From: Aphanomyces cochlioides | Lineage: Eukaryota; Oomycota; Saprolegniomycetes; Saprolegniales; Verrucalvaceae | DNA length: 64,000 bases | Direction of reading: 5' to 3' | Assembly (NCBI GenBank): GCA_019828595.1 | Contig: JAHQRK010000027.1 | Span: 310,001 to 374,000, forward strand | The notes under the pieces: model-generated | What the model saw: only the letters and a program-made list of their open reading frames with translations | Database searches by the model: none | What the model was told of the DNA's origin: nothing | Shown here: positions 11,760 to 21,737 of the stretch, in pieces | How the letters are laid out: each line of letters opens with the position of its first letter | How positions within the stretch are numbered: position 1 is the stretch's first letter | Made by a program: the position numbers and the translations under genes

Positions 11760-13373
11760 ATTGACGAATGGTCATTCGAACGAGGGCAAACGCTTGGGAG
11801 TGGCACGTCAATTCTTGGCCACATGCTGTCACTTTGGTCCAGCGACTGAGATATGTTGTTGATCAATAATTGCGCGTCGCCAGCTTGTCAACAATTGCTA
11901 GCACTGCGTGGCACATCGATAGGTGTAAGGGAGCATTGCGTCCAAGTGTCAGGCTTCATGAGATTCGTCAAATTTGGTGAAGCAACAGAAGGAAATCTGT
12001 CATTGGACGTCTATCATCGCTGAAGGGAGGTAGAGAATACAAAGATGTGAGCTGAATCAACCTCTTCCCTTGGTCCTTGGTGCTCCGACAAGTCACACTC
12101 AGTGCTGAAATTCCGAGTCGATCAACGTTGCAGAGATGCAAACGCGTGATATTCGTCGCACCCGAAGCAATGGAACAAATCACGTCAGCGCGTCACTGTA
12201 CTCAAGATCCTGATGGGAACAGAGACCAACTCGCGGTGCTGGTCATATTGAAGCGATGCCGCAAACGCAAAGATGAGCGAGAGTTCTTGAGATGCAATAA
12301 ATGCCAACCGAGTGTAGCCTTCCATGCTTTCCTGCACTGGAAAAGAGCGAATCAATAGGATACGCACACAATTCCAGAGTATAGAAGTAGAGTAGCAAAT
12401 ACAACATGCCAAAGCGAGTCGACGACAAAGCACTCACTACTACTCACTTCGAGCCCTAGGGGTTCACTCCACGGCGGACTACAAGGAATGACCACCAGGA
12501 CTACTTATCAATATCCCATGCTGTGCTTGGTACGGTTTTCTTCATCGTCGATGATCATTTTCTATGCTTTGCACAAGACTGGCAACTCGTCGGTCTATAC
12601 ATGGAGCACGATGCAGGTGACATCTCTTGTCCTCGCCATGCTCTTGATGTTGCGTCCTGCTATACTTCAGGCTTTTCACTTGCGCAGGTTTCAGGTTGGA
12701 TCTATTGCAATTATCTGTGAATGGTCGGCCCAAAATCTTGTCGATTTGAAATTTGTGAGGTTGTTTTTATCGTGGTAGAAATTTTCACATTGTCATTTCT
12801 TCTCGTTTTCTGTGGCTGATTGCTTTACGACTGACAAGTTGGACGCACTACGCCTTTCATTCATCCTTCCGTCCTTGTGCAATTTGTGGCAAGGTTCTTG
12901 GCATTAAAGCTTGATCAAGCTTGTTCCTCTTAGATATGTCAAAAGTTTCACAATTTCCCCTGTTCCGTGGCCTGAGATTCATTTCCCCCCAAATATCCAC
13001 TGGAGGATCAATACAAGTGCTCTGCACAATCTCTGGCCCAGCAATGTTTAAAAGAAATGAAATCAATGTTAACAGGAATCTCCTACGAGACTACTGTACT
13101 ACTTGAATTTTTTTAAGAGCAATGCAAACAAAGCAAACAACCAACAGGCCATCAGCGAGGGGTGCTGCTCTTCTGTGCCCAAAAACAGTGAATGAGTGTA
13201 ACGCGATTTCAGTGCCTAGTTAACCAAATTAAGGTAGCGCCTTATGTGAATCAAGATCGAACCAATTTGCCTTTCGTCCTTCTTCATCACGGCAGAGTTG
13301 AATGAGCGATTATAATTCCTTCAATTCGTCCTGTACTCTTACTTCGCATACTTGAGCGCACGAGCGCGAGGAT
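11760..13373. other. Intergenic, only weak ORFs
   Basis: Several 60-96 codon frames occur on both strands (for example 12185-12437 minus with hydrophobic stretches, and 12488-12778 plus). They overlap one another, lack recognisable domains and show no convincing splice pattern. A small gene cannot be excluded; none is called. Confidence 0.35.
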
Positions 13374-13627
13374 ATGATCCGACTTCGCTTTTCACATGCC
13401 TTTCGCATTTATATTGAAGCCAGCGACACCATTATCAAATCAGACACTGCATTCTATCATGCCAAGTCCAAGCAATCGTTGCTCGACATTGCACGTAAGT
13501 CGGCCTTCCTTCCGCACTGTTAACTCGCCCTTTAGGGGACATGTTTGATTTTGCTCTGCGACGGCTTGGAATCGTCAGCAGTGCGGAGTCGACTGCCAGT
13601 CAAGAAGAACAAGGAAAGCAGGACTAA
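13374..13627 (+). CDS. Small spliced ORF, 70 aa, unknown
   Basis: Two exons, 13374-13494 and 13536-13627, join in phase across a 41-nt GT-AG intron (GTAAGT donor, CCTTTAG acceptor). The product is 70 residues, helix-prone, starting MIRLRFSHAFRIY and ending in an acidic Gln/Glu-rich tail. Further 5' exons are possible. No family is recognised. The stop overlaps the minus-strand coiled-coil ORF end by 4 bp. The intron fits the local consensus, which is the main support. Confidence 0.4.
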
Positions 13628-13998
13628 ACGCGTATGGAGAGCTTTATTGGTAGTAACATCAAAAGCGAATTCATTTTCCTCAATACGTCGCGTGCCTTGA
13701 TGTATTCTTGGTCCACTCGTTCGAATTCTTGAAGTTCATGGTCGCGTCCCAAGCGCAGAGTCTCAACATGACTTTCACTGCTTCTTAAATAGGAAAATCT
13801 TCGATGAGTGTCTTCCCGAGAGTCTCGCAGTGCATTCTTGTAAGCTTCGTTTGCGTTCGACCATGACCTGCAATGGGATTCCTTGACCTGGCGTTTTTTC
13901 TCGACTTTGAGCTCTTTCTCATGTTGATATTGTTCGGCCGAATCGAGTAGAAGATCGACATCGGGTCCTCGTGTGATCGGTTGGGCTGGTCCTTCCAT
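13624..13998 (-). CDS. Small coiled-coil protein, tandem family member 1
   Basis: 124 residues, highly charged and heptad-like (DLLLDSAEQYQHEKELKVEKK and onward), almost entirely predicted coiled coil by eye. It is paralogous to the 14569-15144 product through the shared N-terminal pattern P(A)xPIxRxxxVDLLLxxAEQY. It lacks the C-terminal membrane segments of that paralogue, so it may be truncated. No known family is recognised. It may be a degrading copy. Confidence 0.5.
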   Translation of the reverse strand: MEGPAQPITRGPDVDLLLDSAEQYQHEKELKVEKKRQVKESHCRSWSNANEAYKNALRDSREDTHRRFSYLRSSESHVETLRLGRDHELQEFERVDQEYIKARDVLRKMNSLLMLLPIKLSIRV

Positions 13999-14568
13999 GA
14001 GCGAGGAGGAATGGAAATGAAGTGGTATTTCTGCTCACGCTGTTTGGTTCAACATGTACGTTGAGATCACCCTTGGAAAAAGGTCATCATCATCTCCACA
14101 GACCTCGCTGAGCGGTTCTTCAACGGCGACCTGAGTTGCGTCATTACTTCATTTGTGCGACCTTCTTGAAATGTGTCTCGAACGGATCTTCACTGATATG
14201 AATGCCATCGGTTGCATATTTCGTGAAGTTTCCTATGCTTTCAACTCTCATGTGTTAGCCTTACTAGACCTGTGCTCCGAGTTTGCCCAGACACGCAGAA
14301 CGACGTCGAGAGATTACGACGACTTGATAGTGAACTGTCGTCTGCACCCGATGAGATCACGTTGTGAGTGACCAATGTCGATTGCCTCGGAAGACAAGAG
14401 TGGTTGACAAGAGCGTGTATCTATCCACCCTAGAGTCCAAGCAACACCAATGAAATAGTACTAATGGTGTACGCTGTGTATGATGTCGACGGATTGGTAA
14501 TGCGGTCGCGGCACATATGACAAGCATGCAAATCAACATTGGTAGCAATCTCCCATGAGTCCTCTACC

Positions 14569-15144
14569 TCATCCAACAAATTTACAAACAATTTTGGCGA
14601 CGAGTCGCACAATGCAAACCATGCAAACAACCAACACGAGGTAGTCATGCTTGTCAGTACGAGCTAATGTTGCTGAGTGCCCAACAATGCTGAAAACGTA
14701 CAACCCAATTTCAACGCCTAGAACAATATGGATAACAAAGTTGAGGTAAATATTACCTGAAGCAAACTTGTACCACGTCGCCTTTCGTTCTACTTTCAAG
14801 CGGATGCGTCGAACGAGCGACTCAATTCTCGTCAATTCTTCCAGTGCCTTCTGAAAATCTTGGTCCACTCGATCGAATTCTTGTTTTTCTCGATCGCGGG
14901 CCAAGCATTGAGTCGTAACAAGCCTTTGAAGACTTCGCAAATTGAAGAATCCTCGAGAACGGCGCAAATCTAGCATTGCATGGTTGTATGCTTCTTTAGC
15001 CTTCGTCCAGAATCTGTGCTGTGTTTCCTTCATCTCGCGCTTTCTGTCCACGTCGAGTCGTTTTTCATTCGTATATTGCTCTGCCAACAAGAGTAGAAGA
15101 TCCACATGGGATCTCCTTGCGATGGGCTCGGCAGGTTCTTTCAT
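14569..15144 (-). CDS. Coiled-coil protein with two C-terminal membrane segments
   Basis: 191 residues. Residues about 10-115 are charged coiled coil. Two hydrophobic segments follow (about 133-150, FVIHIVLGVEIGLYVFSIV, and about 165-188, YLVLVVCMVCIVRLVAKIV), separated by the short linker LARTDKHDY. The longest and best-preserved member of a three-copy tandem family on this strand (also 13624-13998 and about 15900-16440). Predicted membrane-anchored coiled coil; function unknown. The linker is also found in the decayed third copy. Confidence 0.6.
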   Translation of the reverse strand: MKEPAEPIARRSHVDLLLLLAEQYTNEKRLDVDRKREMKETQHRFWTKAKEAYNHAMLDLRRSRGFFNLRSLQRLVTTQCLARDREKQEFDRVDQDFQKALEELTRIESLVRRIRLKVERKATWYKFASGNIYLNFVIHIVLGVEIGLYVFSIVGHSATLARTDKHDYLVLVVCMVCIVRLVAKIVCKFVG

Positions 15145-15228
15145 GAGTGAGGAGACACTGGAAATTAAGTTTTGGCGGTTGGTAATTCTGTTGATGTTGT
15201 CATGGGGGAAATGTGCAGTCCTGAGGAT

Positions 15229-15748
15229 TTAGCTGTAGATGCTGACATTCCTGGTGAATGGGTGAAACCCTTGGTCAAGAAACTTGCCGTAGTCTTGACT
15301 ATGTCTTGGATTATTGACCGATATGAGGTCAGGAAAAATCAGTCTGAGCTTTTCGTCAGCATTTAACGGCAAATTCATATGTATTTTGCCGTTAATACTG
15401 TCAAAGTCTGTCGCAGGAGAGTAGGGATGCCCTTTGACCTGTGGACAGATTCCCCACAACGTGCGCTTGGAAAGGGATTCGTAGGCTTCAAGATAAATGC
15501 AACTGGCATGATCATAGCGAAGTCGGGTCTTATACCCCCAACTCGTCCGCACGCTCATGCAGGGTTGTCAACGCAGGAGGTTGTCGACTGTGCGTCACGA
15601 AGCTGAGCCAACTCATCCATGTCTTCAGTGAATCGAGAATTTTTCGACTGTCATACTCTTCCGGTGCAATCCATTGTTGCAGGCTTGCACTTACTCGTTT
15701 AGTCTCAATCTCTGCTAGACGCATTGCGCTCTCTACGCGCTGCTTCAT
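15229..15748 (-). CDS. Possible two-exon gene of unknown function
   Basis: Two adjacent open frames on the same strand look coding. 15748-15530 starts MKQRVESAMRLAEIETKRV. The second, ending at 15229, contains YLEAYESLSKRTLWGICPQV and a Pro/Asn-rich C-terminus. They overlap in different frames near 15530-15558. An intron or frameshift must join them, but no donor/acceptor pair I tried kept the phase. It is either spliced in a way I could not resolve or a decayed gene. No family is recognised. Confidence 0.35.
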
Positions 15749-15899
15749 ATCGGCGCCTCGGCGCCTCCTCAGATTTAACCAGACTCCTCATCATGTTGTG
15801 TTTCTCGCGGAAGGGATTCCGAATATACGCACAACGTGCATTGGAACAAGCAACACTTGGTTAACCATTCTTCTAGGCATTGAAATCGGCATTACAGGG

Positions 15900-16440
15900 C
15901 ACTCAACAGCATTAGCGGAAACCAACAAGCATGACTATCACATAGTCATGTTTGTCAGTATGCTCTAATGCTGTGGGGTGCTGTACTGAATCCTCTTGAA
16001 CCGATTTCAATGCCTGGAAGATTGGTAAACCAGGTTGAGGGAGAGCATTATCTGAATCAATCTTGAACCACCACGCCTTTCGTTCTTCTTCCAAGCGGAC
16101 ACGTCGAACCAGCCCATCAATTCTTTTGGTTTATACGATTGACTTACATGTTAACGTTATTGTTCTTCTTGATCGCGTGCCAAGCGTCGAGTCGGAATTG
16201 GACTTTGAAAGGTTCACCGAAGAGAATTCTTCAAGGGCGGCTTTCACCACGGCGCAAATCGGAGAGCATTGCATGTCTACAGCTCAAAGTGTCAGAAAAC
16301 GCAAGATCGAGGAAGCACATTACAGATTCTGGATGAGAGCAAAGGAAGTATTCGTCGAGAATTGTCATGCACTTGGTTGATCTAGTAGAAGATCCACGTG
16401 GGAGCCTCATGCGATCGACTTAGGGCTAGTTCTGCCAAGC
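15900..16440 (-). pseudogene. Decayed third copy of the coiled-coil/membrane family
   Basis: The minus strand retains patches matching the 14569-15144 protein: the HTDKHDY(V/L) linker region near 15925-15975, an ER(K)AxW(W/Y)KF motif near 16065-16090 and the HVDLLL-like start region near 16390-16420. These lie in different frames with many stops. Confidence 0.6.
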
Positions 16441-16669
16441 ACGAGGAGAGACTGGAAATGATGTCTCCACTGCTGGTTTCTCTACGTTGTTCTGTTCAAT
16501 ATACACGTTGAGATCTCCCTTGGAGAAATGGCGCCTACCACTCTTCGGCGGCAACCTGGTTGCGCCATTCCATTATCCGTGCGGCCTGCCTGACATGTAC
16601 CACCAGGTGATCTTGACTTTTGGCGAGTGCAATGAGTCTGCATATTTTGTAAGAGATGCCTCCATACTT

Positions 16670-17104
16670 TCAACTCTCCAAGTCGATCACAACCACCCGA
16701 GGAATTACGCCGACTTCCGAGTCCCATTTTAGATCTGTCGTGCCAAATGATGACATGAGGAAGGCAAGAGTGGCCAAAAACAGCATGTATCCAACTACAG
16801 TAGCGACGAATAGACCCCGATGAGATGGCACGAAAGACTGTGTTTTCGTGGATGAAGTAGCCGTGTACGACGTCGACAGATACATTCGACAACCATGATT
16901 CAAACATGGCTGTCGACATTTGCACGCCAGGTGACTCATCCTGTGGTGTCGTCTGTTGATGGGAATGGTACAAATCAAGTGAAAGCAAATAAAACACTTT
17001 GCTATCCTTGTGAACAAGCGTGGGGGGTCGCCCATTGTATTGAGGGCTCTCGTGGCCGTGCCTTCGACCTCAGTGATGCAACCATCACACCAAACGTTGA
17101 GCAC
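16670..17104 (-). CDS. Hypothetical membrane-segment ORF
   Basis: 144-codon frame with one clear hydrophobic stretch (GLFVATVVGYMLFLATLAFLM) after a Ser/Thr-rich region. DNA downstream of it (16490-16735) aligns loosely with 14040-14310, suggesting the coiled-coil family was duplicated with its surroundings. The true start is uncertain and no domain is recognised. Possibly a relic. Confidence 0.3.
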   Translation of the reverse strand: MLNVWCDGCITEVEGTATRALNTMGDPPRLFTRIAKCFICFHLICTIPINRRHHRMSHLACKCRQPCLNHGCRMYLSTSYTATSSTKTQSFVPSHRGLFVATVVGYMLFLATLAFLMSSFGTTDLKWDSEVGVIPRVVVIDLES

Positions 17105-17389
17105 GCCAGAGGCATATATGTCGTCCCGAGTGAAGCTAAAAGGTCCAACTTTTCCTATTCCAAGGAGATTGCCAAGCTAAGAGCAAGGTCGCGGGCGCGC
17201 AAGATGGTCATTATCATGTTGAAGGCAGTGGCAATGACAATGAAATGCCACCGGCATAAGATTTACTTCCTGAGCAGCTCATTCCGTCTTTAGTCTCTCA
17301 CTTTCAACCTGCCACGTATAGCCGCACCTCGTTCCCGACAATGCAGCAGAAACTCAATCATGGTCATCAATTGGTTTTACATCATATCG

Positions 17390-19049
17390 CTAGGGTAACA
17401 TAGTTGCCACAAGAGCTACAGCTACAACCACTTGAGACCACATGAAAGTGGATGCAGTAGTTGTTGGCGCAGGGGCAGTGGATGTCGCGGAGGAGGCGTT
17501 AGAAGGCGCTGAGATTGTCGAGTTGGAAGGAGCTGGGCTCGATGAGTTGGTTGGAGCTGGTGTAGATGTCACGGGTGTCACAGTGCCTCCTTCGCAGACG
17601 AGAGTTTGGCTGACACACTTGGCCGACTTGGATGGACACACGTCGTCAATAAACTTTTGCACGCAGACCTACTAGCGCAATCAAGATTGTAGAAGACAGA
17701 ATAGTTGTTGTACCATCCAACAGTCGGTGCCTCCGTTTGCGACTTCAGAGGTCTTGACGCACTTGTAAGCCTTGCATTGGTCATAGTCCGACTTCATGGA
17801 GACGGGATCGACATTGCAATAACGCATGCACATGGCATCAGTCACGTTGGGAGCGCTGTCGCTCGAACGAGTCTACAGTTGTCAAGCGTGAAAAAGCATC
17901 ATCGAGTTCCCACTCTACCCAAATGCCCAAGGTACAACTTGGATCCGATGAAGCGAGCTCACGATGAATAGGACAAGCGAACGAAGCCACGTCCGTCTAG
18001 AGCATGCAGCGTTAGACAATGGAAACATCGGTCTCACTCACGCTTTCACCCAGCAAGAAGCGGCGGTTGCTGTCCGCGTATTCACGGAATGTCATCTTAG
18101 CGTTGGCCAAAACCGTGTCGTCGCTCACCAAAATCATGCGACCAAAGAACAAACGCTTCGTATCGGCAGGAGCATTGCGAGGCATGACCATGCCATGCAA
18201 CACGGCTGGGAACTCATGGCCCAAGTTGGTCCATTCGTTGAAAGCTTGACCGATCATAACCACCAATTCGTTGTCCTTTTGCTCAGGACGGTATTCCGTG
18301 CCGTTCAAATTGACAATTAAGCCAGCATTCTCGTCAGGGTTGGCCACGACATGGTTGTCGCCGTCCACAAAACGCGGAGCCGACATCATGATGAACAAAC
18401 CATTGTCCGTGTGGAGTTCCAACGACAAATCTAAACGTCGATAAGAGGAGAGATAGAGTGACAGGGACGGTACCGCTGGTGACAGCGTCAGAAGGAGCTG
18501 GGTTTTCGTACGAATGGAGATGATTCAAGTGCTTTCCCGTCGTCATGACAATCTCCATCGGTTTCGACGTCACGTCAGCGGTTGTAGCATCCAACGCCTT
18601 GGCAAGAGCCATACCGGCTTGGTCGACAACCTCATTGAAAGCCTACAGGATTTGGATAATCTACGAGTATTGAGTGCATTCCAAACCTTGAGCGTCTGCA
18701 CGTACTCGGGACATGCGTTCGTGAGACTCTCTGGCACCAAGTCGGACTTGGCATGGGTGCTCAACGTTCGTCGTTGGGTGCCATCGACCAAACGCTTATG
18801 AATAACGTTTTCATGGGACACCGAGACGCAGCGAGCCGCGGCTTGAAGATAAGCTTCCCGCGTGGTTTCATAGTTGGGAATGTTTTTCAAGGCGACAATG
18901 CCAGAGTTCTTCAAGGCGGCAACAAGCGATGGTGCGTCGGCGGTCTTGCTCACATCAAAGGCTGGAATCTCAAACTTCGGATAGTTGGCGCCATGGACAG
19001 ATGATGCCCAGATGGCCGAAACAACGATGGCGGCCAGTGTGTTGCGCAT
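17390..19049 (-). CDS. Secreted, probably GPI-anchored 2OG-Fe(II) dioxygenase-like protein
   Basis: Six exons: 19049-18687, 18642-18474, 18430-18042, 17996-17919, 17872-17714 and 17668-17390. All introns are 43-46 nt GT-AG and phases agree, giving 478 residues. There is a signal peptide (MRNTLAAIVVSAIWASSVHG). A DIOX_N-like segment follows (FEIPAFDVSK...SGIVALKNI), then a catalytic block with HTDNGLF (His-x-Asp metal ligands) and a later His/Arg region (FPAVLHG, RLFFGR). This resembles isopenicillin-N-synthase-type folds. The C-terminus has a Cys-rich module (CMRYC...CKAYKCVKTS), a Pro/Ser/Thr stalk and a hydrophobic end, fitting GPI attachment. The substrate is unknown. The Cys-rich module could mediate surface binding (inference). 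Confidence 0.8.
17977..18718. repeat. 742-bp near-identical tract, copy 2
   Basis: Partner of 10684-11425; see that entry. It lies inside the intact dioxygenase-like gene and carries the sense (Leu) codon at the single variable position, 18209. Confidence 0.9.
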
Positions 19050-20043
19050 GGCAAATTGTGAAATGAAGGACGAATGACTGCTTGGTTAGAACGTCCTGAC
19101 GCCAGATGCTCACGACCCGGCTGGATTTTTTCACGGAGACTTTTGAACAAATGAGGGGCATACAGTACGTAGAAACTTTGTCGTCCATCCCACACTCTAA
19201 GGGCTAAGTGATATTTTCCCTGCGATGAAGTCACTTGCGGATACTAGAAGATGTAGGATGGCATATATAGGATGTTCCTTTTAGAGGTTTATACGAGTTG
19301 TTTCGTGTCCAGAGGCTTAGACGCATCATGACTTCAGACTCACCTAGTGGCTAATTTCGTTGCAAGTTCATCCAATCAAATGATAGACGACCAGAGAATC
19401 CATGATATCACATTTTAGAATTCCCCTGGTCGTCCGGTCGTATATTGATTTTCGTGATATCACATTTTAGAAACCCTCCCGTCGGCCCGATCATGTCGGA
19501 CAGATTTATACTTGAAGTTTGGAGGAGTGACACCCCTCCTTATTGGAGGGGGCAATTTGGCATGTCACTCATGCCATACAACTCTCTTGAGCGGAAGGCG
19601 CATGAAGTTCCCATTGCCTCCCGATTACTACTCTGTTTTGCAACTTTTGTCAGCAGAGATACGAAGGTATACAAAAATCAATTACGTCAAATCTGTATTT
19701 AAAAAGTTATTCCACCAAGCACATCAGCTGAGGACTCCAATCGTTCCTCTTCCTCAATGCGATCATTCATCAGCCCAAATGCACGCATGGCACGCAGTTC
19801 CTCATCTGTCTTCTTGTTTCTATACGACTTCATGATATAACGCAGCACGCTGATCGTCCGTCAAATTGGAGTGGACTTTTGGCATCACGTGTAGCTCACT
19901 CAAATCGATAATATAATTCACCAAAAAATGCAAGATCAGCTCATTGAGACGAACAACATCCGCTAGATTTTTTACCAATCAGAGATCATTAAGCGCCCAA
20001 TTTCGACCTGCTGACAAAAGTTAAAAACAGAGTAGTACTTCAA
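19050..20043. other. Intergenic with an 18-bp direct repeat
   Basis: TGATATCACATTTTAGAA occurs at 19403-19420 and again at 19455-19472. A CTCC-rich hairpin (about 19525-19550) follows. No convincing gene; sequence just before 20044 may include the 5' UTR of the next gene. Confidence 0.5.
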
Positions 20044-21295
20044 ATGCCTGTACACACATCAGGCCATGCGAAACGCACGCGACATGGTAAGAGAACCAAC
20101 TTGTGTCGAGGCAACAAACTTGTCCAGATAGAGAAAGCCGACATTACAAATCCACGATACCAAGGGAAGCACATTGCCGACGAAGCAGAGGTCGAGATCT
20201 TCCGCGGGAGAGATCCATACACGCCGACGTCTGCCACGCTCCACTGTGCAACCGTCGACCTCGCTGGAACGATAGAGGAAGTGGCTCATTTCTATCGAAC
20301 AGACACGAACGAGGATGTGACGGATCTAATCGAGCGCGTTGGCCATGGCCTGCTGGACGCCATCAACTTCTACTCGATCAAAGACTCACCAGAGACTAAA
20401 GTTCGGCTGCAATGGGTGCTGGAGAAGAACCCATTCGATGATGTCGTCAAGAAACGTGACTACTGCACACTCGAGGTACTCCCGTGAGGATCCCGTCGAC
20501 ATCTTACTATCTACTTCCATTCTAGTCAACGTTTCTGTTCGATCCTGCTGAAAATGGCAGGCGGACATGGGTCCGCTGTCTGAAATCGATCCAAATTCCA
20601 TGCTGCCCTGAATTTCCAAGCGTCATTCGCGCCGTCCAGTATGGCTCTGGCATCATTTGCCGAGAAACACATCGTCCAGGCTACCTGGAGCTCATCTCCG
20701 TCGTGCATTTCGATCTATGCGGTAGTCTGCCATTTGCGATCAAGGAAGTTGCCGCCAAGGAATTGTGTCGTACGATCAGACACATCGACCGACATTTACG
20801 GGAAGACCGACTGAGTGCTTCCCCATTCTTGATGGGCGGCCAGTTCGTTGAGCTGTCGAGTCGAAAGCGCTGCTATTTATGCAAAAGACACTTTGGTCCC
20901 TTTCTAAGGAAGCGAAATTGTTTCAAGTGTGGCGAGGTACACGACAGGAACGCATGAATCTCGATGGATTCACTCGGGGAATTGCCTAGGTCGTTTGTAC
21001 AAAATGCGGTCCCAAGTGGAATGTCAAAGCCGGAGGCACAGCTCTCAAAGTGAGCGCTTGCACTGCTTGCTCGTTGCACGCACAGTCATCGAGCGAGGGC
21101 GACACAAGCTCAGTCGTGTCTGGATTTACCACTCCTTCGTCCGCGTCGTCCACTGCAGTGTGGCGCATCGCAGACGACGACAGTGACGACGATTACGAGT
21201 CGTCGGTAGCATCGTTTGAGACGGACGACAGCAGTATGTCGCATTACAGCAACAGCACGGGGGGCCGGTCAACGTTCGATCACAGTGAAGGATAG
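20044..21295 (+). CDS. START-like/FYVE-domain protein
   Basis: Exons 20044-20475, 20526-20936 and 20990-21295 join in phase across 50- and 53-nt introns, giving 382 residues. The N-terminal two thirds resemble the START-like lipid-binding domain widespread in oomycetes. The C-terminus is a FYVE-type zinc finger with four CxxC pairs (CYLC, CFKC, CTKC, CTAC), the fourth after an insertion, then a Ser/Asp-rich acidic tail. The classical R(R/K)HHCR phosphoinositide-binding motif reads RKRNCF, so PI3P binding may be weak. The expected role is endosomal lipid sensing. An upstream exon cannot be excluded. Confidence 0.8.
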
Positions 21296-21737
21296 CTGCT
21301 TCTTTTGAAATAATAGCTAGACAAATATGACGTTAGTCTTGGGTCGACGACCCGACGGTCCTGTGGATTGTCTTGGCCAGACGTATACACAACGAGGGGG
21401 GTTCGCACCTAAATATTTCGAGTGGTGGCTCCCCTGTGGCTTCACGCATATACTTCCACTGCCCTGTCAATATTTTAGCGATGTATTTGCCTGAAATGCT
21501 CATTGACTGTGATCCCTTGCGAGCAGAGTTGTCGACATGAACGCCAATAAATTAACCTAAAAACCTATTCTCGAAAAACCTAAACACCAACATTTAAACC
21601 TAAATATAAACCTATTACCGTTTTAGAAAGTACAGCGATTCCTTTGATTGGTTGATTGTAGGATGGAAATTTCCTACTGTGCCTTTGGGATAGACTGGAT
21701 TCTGCTTGCACAACAAACGACGTCGCTGTCTGTTAGG
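21296..21737. other. Intergenic / promoter of peptide transporter gene
   Basis: Contains tandem AACCTAAA-type repeats (21555-21615), then the 5' leader. No gene seen. The transporter frame is open from 21648, but the family start is placed at 21738. Confidence 0.4.

Noticed and set aside
15229..15748. A clean 33-34 nt intron joining the two frames
   Set aside because: Counting the G-run at the donor shows the phases do not match; left as unresolved.
17964..18320. 118-codon plus-strand ORF duplicated at 10413-11027
   Set aside because: Its conservation in both copies reflects the conversion tract on the opposite coding strand, not a gene on this strand.
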